Shown here in pieces: positions 53,824 to 64,000 of a stretch of DNA of 64,000 nucleotides. The position numbers were made by a program, and so were the translations under genes. The DNA comes from Rotaria macrura (Eukaryota; Rotifera; Eurotatoria; Philodinida; Philodinidae), in contig OENT01000249.1 in assembly GCA_900239685.1 (NCBI GenBank), forward strand, positions 87,704 through 151,703, read 5' to 3'. The notes below the pieces were generated by a model. That model had not been told where the DNA came from. It saw only the letters and a list, made by a program, of their open reading frames with translations, and searched no databases. Within the stretch, counting starts at the first letter, position 1. Each line of letters opens with the position of its first letter.

Positions 53824-56800
53824 ATGGCAATTGATCAAATATCAGAAACAATTGCATCTCCTTATGATAAATCAGTAGCTATTTGGATCATGCAACACGG
53901 ACCGCAAAATGAAAACAACGACGCTGATGCATATTCGAGAACTATGACACCGAGAAGCGTTATAAATGCTTTTTCACCCAAGGTAGATTTTGTTTCATGG
54001 CTATTTACCTCGATCTATTCTTGATATCTAGAATATACACAAAGTATCATCGCCCTTGAATGCACCATCTGATTCAACCAGCAATTTGAGAGCAACATCC
54101 AGTTTATTCAGACCGAATTCGATCGTACCTTTAGACACAACACTTTCAAAAAAAGAACATGTACAACACATATGGAAGCAACTTTTTTATAGAAGAAACT
54201 CCTTTCAGCCGTGGAATAGGAAAGGAAAAGTAGAGGAAAAAGAGAAGAAAAGGAAACGACGTCGTCGGCGATTAGGTGCTTGGTGGCCTTGTTGTTGCAA
54301 TCGATGCTGTTGTATTTGTTGCATTCTTGCCCTGCTGATACTCCTTGCTGTTATTGCTGCTTTGCTCGCCACTCTTCTTAGCTCAAAAGGGACTACAACA
54401 ACCACGACATGTGAGTTTTATTACAACACCAAAAGCTTACTATTTTGCAGTTACTTTCTATAGCCACAACATCAACATCAGCAACTACAACGACAACAAC
54501 GACAACAACGTCGACAACATCGACAACGACAACAACTACGACAACATCAACAACGTCAACATCAACAACAACAACATCAACAACGACAACATCGACAACG
54601 ACAACAACCACGACAACATCAACAACGTCAACATCAACAACATCAACATCAACAACATCAACATCAACAACAACCACGACATCAACAACGGCAACATCAA
54701 CAACGACAACATCAGCGACGACAACAACAGTTACGACGACAACAAGTGGGTCTTTCACTAATAGTATTTCTTCTTGCCCTAGACTTCAATGATTTGTTCT
54801 CATTCTATTAACTCACCGAGAAGCGAACGAAGTATATACAACGAAACTGGGAAGTTACCTATCGAAACAATTTGAATATCTCACGCTGTTTGCATTAAAT
54901 AGGCTACGTTTTTCTTCTAGTAATAAGGGTAAATTCCAAGTTTTTATTCGTCTCACCAACGTTATTAAAAATTGTTTTGAACTATGGTAGATCCTATTTT
55001 GTTTAACAAACTCTTTAAAAAAACGTTCTCCTGACCGGTCTAGTTCTCATGCTTTGAGTGAAATTTGGCATGAACCGTGTCTACACAGATTATACGCACC
55101 GATTCAACAGACAAGTTTTGCAGCCTAGGAAATAGTCTATCTTTTGGGATGTCGCACAGCTCGAACTGTCATGTGGTTCAGGAGATCATGTTAAAGTAGT
55201 CCCATGCTCATTTTTGGATTGAAAATGTACCCCAGCGCCATATTTCAGCCTGGATCTTTCATAGAAAAGACACATGTCCTAATATTTTCAATATGGATAG
55301 GGTTCGAGCAGATCTTTTGTTTGGGATATTTATATCGAAAATCAAAACATTTTCTTCAGTAGTCATAGATAAAGTTAAATTGCCCTTTAGTAGATCATTT
55401 CGTATGGGCTACTCTATTGTTCAAAGCAGTATTTTTTCACATTGGTCTAATGCATAAATACTTGGTACTCATTTCTACCACCAGAAGAAAATTAGCGCGT
55501 TTAATCAAATTCCGATGGAGATATTCAAAATGTTTTGACAGGCGACTTTTCATCCTGTATCGTAATGTGTACTCATTCCTAGAAAAGAATATGTTATTCG
55601 CAGACAAAACACCTGATTGAGGGTAAAATATGTCTATGAATGTGTAGTCTCAGAAATAGTGTTACACTCTTTCTCTTCTTTTAATTGTTATTACTCTGTA
55701 AAATATCAATGTTATCACCAAGACAGCAGCGTGATGGTATACCAGTGGAACGAAGAAAAAGATAATCCCTCTCTGCATGGCGAATTGAACCATGCATCTT
55801 CTGCTTTCCAGGCAGACGTATTAGCCACTGCACTAAAAAGGCTATCCTCTATCCGTCTTACAATAGTATATGAACATAAGTATGTGTTCTGAGTACAAAA
55901 AGTTCAAGATGGGCTTTCTGTGCAAAGTGGTTAATTTATTTCCTTTCTCACTGAGATAAAATATAGAAGAGGGAGCTACGTTTTAGACCGACGAGGATGG
56001 TCGATCCACCTTGCGCTTACCGACAAGTTTATAGAAAGACATTCTATTATTGTGGAACACGATTGGAAATGAGTGTTGAAGTATAAGGGTAGAAAAGTGC
56101 ACCCCTATAGACCCATGCATGTCATACCTGAAATCTTGTTACAGATATAATCTATGAAATCAGATATTCACATACTCGCTGAGATATTCGCATAGTTCAT
56201 TGAAATTCATAGTTTTCCACGGTTTGGTACTAGATTAATCGTACTTGTAGAATTATTAATTAATAGCTAATCAAAATGATATCCGAAAGCGAGGGTATTG
56301 CTCCACATGAGAGTGCCTCGAGATACTGAGTAGTGAGCAGCAGGCTGTGTCATGGTACGGAAATCAAATACCTGAGTATTTGAATTCAGATTTCTGGCTT
56401 GGACACTACTGACTTTTTGTCATTTTCATATTATCTCTATCATGAATTTTAATTTGATAGCTATCACGCCAAAACCTCCATGCACGCCTGTCAATGTTGG
56501 TTCTGCCAGCACTCTTATATCAACAACATCATTCGCGAGTCCCGATTATACTTGTTATTGTTATCAATGGACAGCACCAACCACAGGCATGGTCACGCTT
56601 AATATTCTACTACGTAACGATCCAGCTTACTCATATCTTGATGAGATGTCAATTTACAACGGTAATACTCAAATGTTGGTCAATGGAGGTTTTGAAACAG
56701 GCAGCCTCTCGCCATGGTCTCTATCGTCGCCTTATGGAGTCTGTCAATACGGAGATTTTCACGGCATAGTGTGCAGTTCAGGTCCCCATAGTGGTAGCTA

Positions 56801-56948
56801 TTCGTATTGTGATGGTTGTTGCGGATATCAAGATAAACTTAGTCAATCGTTTATGGCTGTAGCCGGAGATGTTTATATCGTTAGCTTTTGGCTAGAAACA
56901 GGATCAACTGCTAATTCAGGAATATCAGCTACTGTTACGATTACGTAA
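53824..56948 (+). CDS. Type II membrane protein with mucin-like stalk and Cys/Gly-rich ectodomain
   Basis: The exons are 53824-53982, 54032-54410, 54464-54745 and 56461-56948, with agreeing phases, giving 435 residues. Residues 1-120 are a soluble tail ending in a Lys/Arg run (K-R-K-R-R-R-R-R near 127-133). Then comes a cysteine cluster (C-C-C-N-R-C-C-C-I-C-C, about 140-150), likely acylated at the membrane edge, and a Leu/Ala anchor of about 20 residues. Exon 3 encodes about 95 residues of almost only Thr and Ser, an O-glycosylation stalk. The C-terminal 160 residues hold L-V-N-G-G-F-E-T-G-S-L-S-P-W, C-D-G-C-C-G and V-S-F-W-L-E, a pattern like CBM4/9 or DUF642-type beta-sandwich domains. I infer a surface adhesion or carbohydrate-binding role. 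The 1.7 kb last intron could hide further exons. Confidence 0.72.
54464..54745 (+). repeat. ACA/TCA/ACG trinucleotide-based coding repeat
   Basis: The whole of exon 3 consists of variants of ACAACATCAACAACGACA, which read Thr/Ser in the coding frame, Asn/Asp/Ile in another frame and Val/Asp on the opposite strand. Such arrays vary in length by slippage. Confidence 0.8.
55766..55841 (-). pseudogene. tRNA-like sequence with GGA anticodon
   Basis: On the minus strand the ends CCTTTTT and AGAGAGG can pair, an anticodon arm TCTGC-CTGGAAA-GCAGA presents GGA (Ser), and the internal promoter boxes TAGTGCAGTGG and GGTTCAATTC match the A and B consensus. The D arm does not pair well, the T arm has an extra base pair and an enlarged loop, and the long variable arm of a true tRNA-Ser is absent. 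It is therefore a decayed tRNA or the head of a tRNA-derived SINE. It lies in the last intron of the mucin-stalk gene. Confidence 0.5.
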
Positions 56949-59304
56949 TCTGATGAACTGAAAGTTCTATTTACTGACTTTAAATCAAATAGCCAGGATA
57001 CCTGCACATGAACATCATTTTTTCTTCTGTTGTTGCTTCTTGTTTCGTAGCGTTTATTAATAGAAAAATTCGACAGTACTAAAGGAATTGCGTGCAAAAA
57101 TATGAATACTATTTGTTGAAAAGAAGGGAACACATTCATTAATCTTATACAGTGAAGTTCGTGATAGATGATGATATAGATTCAAACGAAGAAAACCATG
57201 AATGCTATTTCGCTTAAACTTCAACGCAATTGCGAGTAGCTGTGATCCATCCTATATCCCGTTTCTGCGATAAAATTCGTGAAGTTACGAGGTAGTAAAC
57301 GATAGTACTCATAATAGTGACAGAACATTTGAATTTTCGAGTCGCGATGTATTTGGCCATTTGCAATGCAGAAGATTGGTTTCGTATCAATTTGAAAGAA
57401 TTTTGCATGCCTTCATCATCATCCATCTTTTATGATTTAAACTGATGGCAAACTACGACATTCGTTCAACAAGATAAAAGAATAATCGCTATTCCATCCA
57501 AGATCCTATAGCGATGTAGGCATCAACATTATTTATACTGTAACAAACGATAGAATTGTACTAGTTGGCAATCAAACGTCAATCATCAACAGAAATCTCA
57601 TCTCAAGACTGATCCTAAAAGAAAGCAAAACACGATTAGTAGAGTGAAGTAGAATTGGTCACTTATAGACATCAGTGGGATGGTCTCGATCAGGCTGGGA
57701 CCGGGACCAAAACTGATTGATCCCGTTCATATCTAAGCACTAACTGCGAAAGGTCGCTGTGCGATAATCGTCAATTGTCGATCGAGAGTGCAGGTTAGAG
57801 CGCTGTCGAAACACTTAGAAAATAAATGGCATTTCTCATAGTCTCTATGCTTCATTGTGCTTTGGTCATTCTACTTAATCAACATACATTGAACCACATG
57901 AGTGATTAGAGTGTGTTGAATTTTATGACTTTATAGCCCTGAAATTGAAATAGATTATTCATATATATAAACTATTGTGGTTGTAATCATTGTAAGAGTT
58001 CATTTTTTTGATGCGTTGGATTTTAAGAAAATTAATGAAGAACTTTGGACTGAAATAGAAATCAAAGGCTCATTCAAAGCAACTAAAAAATGTTGCATGG
58101 TGTTAGAATAGCATTCCAATCGTTTTCTTTATTTGAATGATGTTGATTTCAATTGATAGAATGCCTACAATATTGTAGACCGGTGAATTTCATCAAGATT
58201 AATGGAATCGATTGTGTATCATCGGGATTCATGTATTGGCAAGTAGCGCTTGTCTTCACTGTTCGCTTAATTCTCGACTGAATGTGACCTATTCATTTTA
58301 AGCCATAGTAGGTTGCGAAGTAGATTCCAAAGTGTTGCTGAACACATATGCACAGATAAAAATACTATTCATAACATAGTCAATGACAAGCATTTTGTAT
58401 TTCTATCAAACGTTTCTGTCTTTTTCTAAAAAATCGATTCTTCTATGAAGTATAATGTCACTTAATTTTGCTTTTTAACTGAGGATGTGTGTTTGTTGGT
58501 TATCATTTCGTTCTTTAGGTATCAGCAACCCACACTCATACCCTCAATTCCAACAAAATCCTTTGTATTCAAGAAAAAAAATTCAAAGATAATCGTCCAA
58601 TTGAGGATCTTTACCGACAATGTCAGAAGATTTTCTTTTCAAACTGAAGTTCTTTACAATAGAATCGAATTGATTATTGACAAAAAAGACATTTTCAAGT
58701 AAAGAATCTTTCATAGCAAGTTAAATGAAGAAAAAAAATATATTCGAGATTTGGTTTCAATGAAAATATCTTCATTTGATAAACTTCGTTGGCATTGATA
58801 ACAATTGTATCTAAGAAGGATATTTTTCAAAAGATGCAGATAATTTTCAAGAAAATAGTTTTGAAAACACTCCATTGAATAGTTTGACCAATAAATTGTT
58901 CAACATAATTTAATTCATTGTTGATGATTTTTTTCAACGAAATTATCTTCGTCTTTTAACTAAAAAAAAACAAGCAAAAAAAGTTCACTATAAAGGCTTA
59001 TTTTCGTAAGGTGGTGTAGAATATTGTAGTCTGTTACCTGATCTGATCACCACGCTTCTACTACTTCATCATCATTTATATTAGTGTATATAGATTGGTT
59101 GATAAAATCGGAAAAGGATTTTGACACAACTGGAACATATTTATTGTATGTTTCATTGTTAAAAAACATTTCTTGATTTTTGCTTTGATGAGCATTTTTT
59201 AAAAATTACCTATTTGTGTCCCAGAACAACTTTCATCACCATCAAGTAAAACCCATGGAATGAAAAAAAATTGGCAAAAAATAATGTTATTTACATCATT
59301 TTAA
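56949..59304. other. Stretch without a recognised gene
   Basis: No exon, RNA gene or repeat could be supported here. Confidence 0.4.
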
Positions 59305-60075
59305 CGGGTCATTGAATTTTCAGCACGGGAAAGTTAAGCAGAAGGAATGATCAGCACACGAACGATCAGCACGAGGAAAGATTGACATAAAAATCTGTAT
59401 ATCAGGTTTATTGAAAAAAATAAACCTAGAAAAATAGCCAATCAAGATACCAACAATAGAGAGTTTGTCACTATAACATCGAGCGTTTCTTCACTATTAA
59501 TTGCGCGAGAAGTGATTTGGTCGTTGAATTCTCGAAGTTCGTGTGTAGCACCATTGAGTGCACGTATGGAGCGTCTGTGATTTGACAATAGCATCGTAAT
59601 AATACACGTGTAAAATCGTGAATGCCAATGGTGGGACGAATACTTAATACAGAGCCAGTAAGTTTTCTTGGTTGTTGACTGGTCCATGATGTAATAATAG
59701 CCATCGAGATCCAACAGTAGTTTTTGTTTCGTTGTTCCAGTTATGTAAATAGTGGTCATATTTTTAGAACTGATAATGTTTCAGAGCAATAGTTTTGCTG
59801 TATGAATTTATACGGTTGAGGAAAAATAATTTTTTTTCGCCATATCAGTGACTATAAATTGGATTGTAATAACACCGTAAATTACTTTGTGTGATCCAAT
59901 AATGTACACTTTTACATTAATAAACACGCTCAATACTCGTTCAATATCATCTAATTACGCTTATCTTTCCTCGTGCTGATCGTTCTTGTACTGAAAGATC
60001 ACCGTGCTGATCAATCCTTGTGCTCAACGTTCCCGTGCTTAACTTTCTAGTGCTGAAAATTCCGTTCCCCGATTT
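59305..60075. mobile_element. DNA element with inverted ends made of repeated AGCAC units
   Basis: The left end GAATTTTCAGCACGGGAAAG followed by TTAAGCA, GATCAGCACACGAACGATCAGCAC and GAGGAAAGATT is inverted at the right end (about 59965-60075), where CGTGCTGATCGTTC, CCGTGCTGATCAATC, TTGTGCTCAACGTTC and CGTGCTTAACTTTC follow one another. Each end thus holds several copies of an AGCAC-centred unit of about 12-19 bases. Inside is a fragment resembling a FLYWCH domain. MULE-type transposons often carry such a domain, so a decayed MULE-like element is likely. The borders are approximate. Confidence 0.6.
59442..59759 (-). pseudogene. FLYWCH-like zinc-finger fragment
   Basis: A 105-residue open frame contains L-D-L-D-G-Y-Y-Y-I, then K-K-T-Y-W-L-C, then H-S-R-F-Y-T-C, N-H and the tail L-R-E-F-N-D-Q-I-T-S-R-A-I-N. 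This is the order of the FLYWCH fold and its usual following helix. The expected second Cys and the final His pair are not in standard spacing, and nothing else of a host protein or transposase is present. It lies between the inverted ends of the surrounding element, so it is most simply a remnant of its coding cargo. Confidence 0.5.
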
Positions 60076-60594
60076 TTCTAAGTGGAAAACTTTAGACTTG
60101 TCTGTCTGTCTGAATATGACTTTTAGTTCTTTTTGTGCTTTCTCCTAATTTCCTGAAATTTCCAACATTTTCGAGTCTATTATCTTTTCATTTGAGATCG
60201 TTGTTCGAATTCCTTCTTCAATACGCTTACTAAAAAGATTGACTATTTCTGGGTTTCGACTATTATTTTCGTTTTTCGACGCAATGCATTCGCTACTTTT
60301 TTTTTCATCGTGTTAATTTCATTTCTTCATCTTCTAAGGTTTACTTTGGATTTTGTGGAACAAACCAAGGACCGGAGTTCAAAATTATACGTTCTGCGTC
60401 AATCATATCATGCTCTATTGTTAATTTGAGGTGGCAAAGCAGGGAGGTGTAATGCGGATGCACTTTTATCTTTGTCTTTGAGTTAGTCAAGTTTTTCTCG
60501 TCCCGCAGGCTTATTGTTCTAAAAAATGAATCTTATTTTCTTTTGTTTGAGGGTGTCGCATCTTAATCGTGTAAACAAGAGTGTCGAAAGGTTC

Positions 60595-60995
60595 TCATAT
60601 ATATTCTGATAATCTTTCTATTGATTCTTTTTTTTTCTCTACTTTTTCAATTTTGGTTGTTTTCGCAACTATCATACTAGACGTGAAATCTTTCTTGGCA
60701 TGTCGAATTGTATGGTTACACTGCTCAGCGCATTGCTCAATTTCATCCTTTTCTGATTCCTTAACACGTAATTGTAATTTATCCATGATATTCAAATAAG
60801 GAGATGGCATGTTCAAACTCATTCGTTTCTCTAATTTTCGCAGTTGAAAATACAAATTAACATTCTTACATATTGTTCTTCTAATGCTTTTACTTTTTCA
60901 ATCTGATGTCTCTCATATTTATCTTTTATTGCTCGTATCACTTTTTCTTTTATTTGATCAAGAATCAAATTATCAACTATTGGTATTATACTCAT
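60595..60995 (-). CDS. Small helical, coiled-coil-like protein, two exons
   Basis: Exon 1 (60870-60995, from M-S-I-I-P) and exon 2 (60595-60828) join in phase 0 over a 41-base GT-AG intron to give 119 residues. The protein is Lys/Glu-rich and helical throughout, with heptad-like stretches such as I-K-E-K-V-I-R-A-I-K-D-K-Y-E and a C-A-E-Q-C pair. No family is recognised. The frame stays open upstream to 61142, so the start is uncertain, and an upstream exon is possible. Confidence 0.42.
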
Positions 60996-61685
60996 CTCAT
61001 TGTTACATTTAGTTTCTGTTTGTTCTGACTTATTTTCTATAAAGATGCATCGAATCTTTATAGACCAGTAACGTTCATCGAAATCGAAAGTCGATTCTCT
61101 GGGCCCCAGACTGACAGGGGTTACGACTGGAAATGCTTCCACTTTACAGAAAATTAGTTGTTTGTGTCCGAATATGATCCTGCAGTTTCAAAGAAAACGA
61201 GTGGATAGATTGATTGGAGACATGGAGGGGTCAAATAAGTCAAAACGAGGCAAGAAGAAGGCAAAAATGAGAATTTTCGAACAAAAATGAATGAGAAAAA
61301 ACACAAAGGCAAAGCGAAAAACAAAGAAGGAAGGCAGCACAATTAGGCCTTTACAATGTGGGCAGGGATCTCAAGTCCTCTAGTCGATCAGAAACTTGTT
61401 TCAAAAATCATGTTATGGGCTTGAAGGTTTTCAGTGGTGGAGAGCAGGGAAGCAACGAACCAAAAATTGTGTATAGGATTCGGTCACCGAACCCAATACA
61501 AAAGTTCTGACTCTTTACATGCCTAGTGGGGAGGGGGCGAATTAGGTCTCACCTAGCAGCTAACCCGCCAGATTCAGAGAATTTTGGATGACAGCATAAA
61601 AATTCCCTAGGGAGCACGTCCTGCATCAGCTCCGTCACTGGGAAGAAGTTATTCGGCGTTTCCATCCCATGAATTTCAACGTCGC

Positions 61686-62063
61686 AGACAGCATAAAAAT
61701 GGTCGCTTGTGGCCTTAATATGGCCATTCACGCCATAGAAATGGTCGTTTGTACCACAGAAATCGTGGTATTTGTGGTTGTTACAGACAGACAGACACAG
61801 GTGAACTCCCGTTTCCAGACTCTTTCCTTTCAATCTAGGGAACATAGAAATGGTCACTTTTGCGGCAAGAATGGTCATTTATGCGACAGAAATGGTCATT
61901 TGCACCACAGAAATGGTCACTTCTGTCACAGAACTGGTCGTATGTGCCATGGAAATAGTCATTTGTCCCACAGAAATGGTTGTATTTGGGGTTGTTACAG
62001 ACAGACAAACAGACACAGATGAATTCCCGTTTCCAGGCCCTATGCTTTCAGTCTAGGGAATTC
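61686..62063. repeat. Minisatellite within a duplicated module
   Basis: Units of about 21 bases of the form GGTCATTTGTGCCACAGAAAT are repeated at 61690-61765 and more regularly at 61850-61980. Each block is followed by a copy of the same 75-base segment (GGTTGTTACAGACAGACA, then CCCGTTTCCAG and TCTAGGGAA), near 61775-61843 and 61990-62063. The array makes long but meaningless open frames on both strands. Confidence 0.8.
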
Positions 62064-62280
62064 TATGTTACTATTTTTAGCAAGAATATATTTACATTCG
62101 AATGGTATGATAGGAAAGTTAAATGATTGTAGTTTTTCTAGATATGTGTCTTATGAAACTACAGATGAAAAATCGATTTCTATGTTTGTCAATGGTCGAT
62201 GTGTCGCACGTTGTGTACATATTGATGACTTTATAGATTGATTATGAATGTACAAAGTAAATGTTGACTGTGTCAAGGAC

Positions 62281-62487
62281 TCAAAATTGTTCGGTGAATT
62301 GCTCCTGCTCATCGGCATCAATTTGTATGTTAGTCCTATCTTTTCTTGGTCGAACATTCAAATCCATCGGTGATAATGGTGTATCGTCTAATTTTCGTCT
62401 TTTCATTTCCTTTCTCTTGATCTTTTGTTTCACTAACGAACGTTTTATTTTCTGATCATCTTGAGGAAGCAGGTCCTGTCTGGACAT
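62281..62487 (-). CDS. Basic open frame with bipartite nuclear-signal-like Lys/Arg run, doubtful
   Basis: This frame encodes 68 residues, with K-I-K-R-K-E-M-K-R-R-K-L in the middle and an acidic C terminus. Composition looks coding, and the region just upstream on the same strand is open in another frame (Asn/Asp/Thr-rich), suggesting a missing splice or a frameshift. I do not recognise it. It may be one exon of a nuclear protein or a gene remnant. Confidence 0.3.
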   Translation of the reverse strand: MSRQDLLPQDDQKIKRSLVKQKIKRKEMKRRKLDDTPLSPMDLNVRPRKDRTNIQIDADEQEQFTEQF

Positions 62488-63402
62488 CTGGAATTGCTGT
62501 ATCTGTGATATTATCGTTGTTGCTAGTCAAACTATTATCTTTTTCATGATTGTTATTAAAGAAACCTACACCCATACCCACACTCAAAGTAAAGAAAAAT
62601 AATGTATTCAAACTTCGTGAAGACACCCTCATTGATTTATTAATAATGACCCAACAAAGCGGAATTCTTTCATCTATTTTTACAGATTTAAAACATGAAA
62701 TGGTCAGAGAGTGTGAAGTATGAATGTGTCTATTATGTTAATATATATCTTGTAACAACGCATATATCGATTCAGACTCACATACACACAACCTATGCGC
62801 TATTCAATAGGATATGCTTCACTATTTCACTAGGAACTATTTATTCAATAGAGATCGAATACCTTGCAGCTGCATAATTCTCATCAATTTCGACGTGTTC
62901 TTCTTTTGGCTACAATCGTCAATCTGTGTACACAGGATTGCTTACTTAAAAAAATCAAAACTAGCAATACAATGCCGATGTTCATCTTTCTTCATTACAT
63001 ATAACAATTTTAGAGTCATCTCTTTGGTAAAAAGGAAAAACAACGTGTTCACCGTAGGACCACGTTACCGATAGTGACATTCAAGATTTCAAACCAGTTC
63101 ATAATTCTACTAATCTCATCCAAATCATTGCGAGAGTCTTTATCTTTTCTACTGATTATCATTGTTTTCACGAATGTATGTCATCAAAATGTTATAAGAG
63201 ATATCTATAAGAAAGCTACGTTTTAATGCAGAACAGTCACATATGAAAATTTTCTGTTTCTAGCGAAAATTAATAGTTTTACTTCCTGGCTAGTATGAAT
63301 AAATTTATTTAGACTCTGACCATATTTCAATATTATTCAACTGAATCTCTTTAAAGTCATTAGACACGATCACAAGAATGTATACAATTAATTCAATAAA
63401 AC
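62488..63402. other. Stretch without a recognised gene
   Basis: It lies at the 3' side of the M28 gene. No supported exon was found. Confidence 0.4.
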
Positions 63403-63999
63403 TTATATCATATCAGGATCATCATGAAAATCAAATAGCTGATTTCTGCTGAGATATTCAAAATTCGTCGATCGACCTTGTGGATAAAGCCATTTTTCTA
63501 AATCGTTCAACCTCGCAAGATATTCGATGACATGAGCAGCTGCTTTCACAACTTTTTCGAATGCAAATGGATTAATGTTTCTAATCGTATCACATTGTTG
63601 ATGATAACATGGATCACAAGCAGCATTGCCTATTCCGCCATTTCCTGTTCCTAATACTCCTGCATAATGATCTCGTTCACTGGCTGATTTCCTTCTCCCA
63701 GTTCCTGTGTGAACCCCACCCACCGCTATTCCCGCAGCCAAAAACGGAACATGATCACTACCACCTCCGAATTCAATGTTGGTCCAAGGAAGTTTTTCTT
63801 CATTGAACCATTGACGAAAGAGATCCGTAATTAGACTAGTACCATAAACAGCACTTTCCGCTGTTGTCGCAGAAAGTGTCGCACTGTCCTGAATACCGAA
63901 AATATAGTTCGGGCTGGCTATCATATCCCAATTCAAATTCACTATGTAATCTTGCAAGCGTTCACCTTCAGTGGTAGTGCTTAGTAACGAAGCCTGCGC
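63403..63999 (-). CDS. M28 family zinc metallopeptidase, C-terminal part
   Basis: The frame is open to the right edge of the window, so the N terminus lies beyond it. About 198 residues are visible. N-W-D-M-I-A-S-P-N-Y holds a metal-ligand Asp; F-G-G-G-S-D-H-V-P-F-L-A-A-G-I-A-V-G-G-V-H-T-G is the conserved strand-loop of aminopeptidase Y/S-like M28 enzymes; and C-Y-H-Q-Q-C-D-T supplies the last zinc-ligand His and a likely disulfide. The C-terminal helix V-V-K-A-A-A-H-V-I-E-Y-L-A is followed by a short tail. The family binds two zinc ions and removes N-terminal or, in some members, C-terminal residues, usually outside the cell or in lysosomes. Nothing in the visible part is broken. Confidence 0.9.
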   Translation of the reverse strand, partial: AQASLLSTTTEGERLQDYIVNLNWDMIASPNYIFGIQDSATLSATTAESAVYGTSLITDLFRQWFNEEKLPWTNIEFGGGSDHVPFLAAGIAVGGVHTGTGRRKSASERDHYAGVLGTGNGGIGNAACDPCYHQQCDTIRNINPFAFEKVVKAAAHVIEYLARLNDLEKWLYPQGRSTNFEYLSRNQLFDFHDDPDMI

Positions 64000-64000
64000 A

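Noticed and set aside
54393..54758. Long Val/Asp-rich minus-strand frames and Asn/Asp/Ile plus-strand frame
   Set aside because: These are alternative readings of the Thr/Ser-coding trinucleotide repeat; only the Thr/Ser frame is joined in phase to flanking exons.
61154..61342. Hydrophobic Phe/Leu/Ser-rich minus-strand frame that looks like a signal peptide protein
   Set aside because: The composition reflects a purine-rich plus strand, and there is no splice or motif support.
61850..62056. Frame with repeated T-E-M-V-I-C blocks, and the idea of a CRISPR-like array
   Set aside because: It is a 21-base tandem minisatellite without unique spacers in a eukaryotic genome.

Overview
The window is eukaryotic nuclear DNA from a small invertebrate. 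It is strongly AT-rich, genes on both strands are split by many GT-AG introns (often 50-70 bases, some 1-2 kb), there is a single tRNA, and several recognisable animal genes are present: DGAT1, an M13 neprilysin-type peptidase, ZFC3H1, an amidated neuropeptide precursor and a DUF229 protein. A rotifer, probably bdelloid, fits best (short introns, compact spacing, DUF229 and caspase-like families, possible spliced-leader acceptors in front of start codons), but the species is an inference.

Layout. 1-6.4 kb: the first exon of a caspase-like protein running off the left edge, two foldback elements (2999-3419 and 3789-4133), and a small protein with possible His and Cys motifs. 8.5-11 kb: two intron-containing genes for small signal-peptide proteins on the plus strand. 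12.8-19.3 kb: a complete four-exon DUF229 (alkaline-phosphatase/sulfatase-fold) membrane protein on the minus strand, with mobile-element-like inserts in two introns. 22.7-23.6 kb: a two-exon RF/RL-amide neuropeptide precursor (minus) and tRNA-Thr(TGT). 25.9-27.5 kb: complete five-exon DGAT1 (plus). 28.5-40.9 kb: a 23-exon ZFC3H1-like RNA-decay scaffold (minus), and only 195 bases upstream on the same strand a complete ten-exon M13 metallopeptidase (41.1-47.0 kb). 49 kb: a decayed Mu-class glutathione S-transferase copy. 53.8-56.9 kb: a type II membrane protein with a polybasic tail, a Cys-rich membrane edge, a Thr/Ser mucin-like stalk and a Cys/Gly-rich ectodomain. 59.3-60.1 kb: a DNA element with inverted termini made of repeated short units and a FLYWCH-like remnant. 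60.6-62.5 kb: a small coiled-coil gene, a minisatellite and a basic ORF. 63.4 kb to the right edge: the C-terminal part of an M28 metallopeptidase.

The genes do not form one pathway. Exon models were built by hand from splice sites and reading phase. They close in frame from ATG to stop for the neuropeptide precursor, DGAT1, ZFC3H1, M13, DUF229, the mucin-stalk protein and the two small secreted proteins. The most interesting points are the neuropeptide precursor, the tight M13-ZFC3H1 arrangement with a polypyrimidine-AG directly abutting the ZFC3H1 ATG, the missing CCCH finger in ZFC3H1, the mucin-stalk receptor-like protein and the foldback elements.
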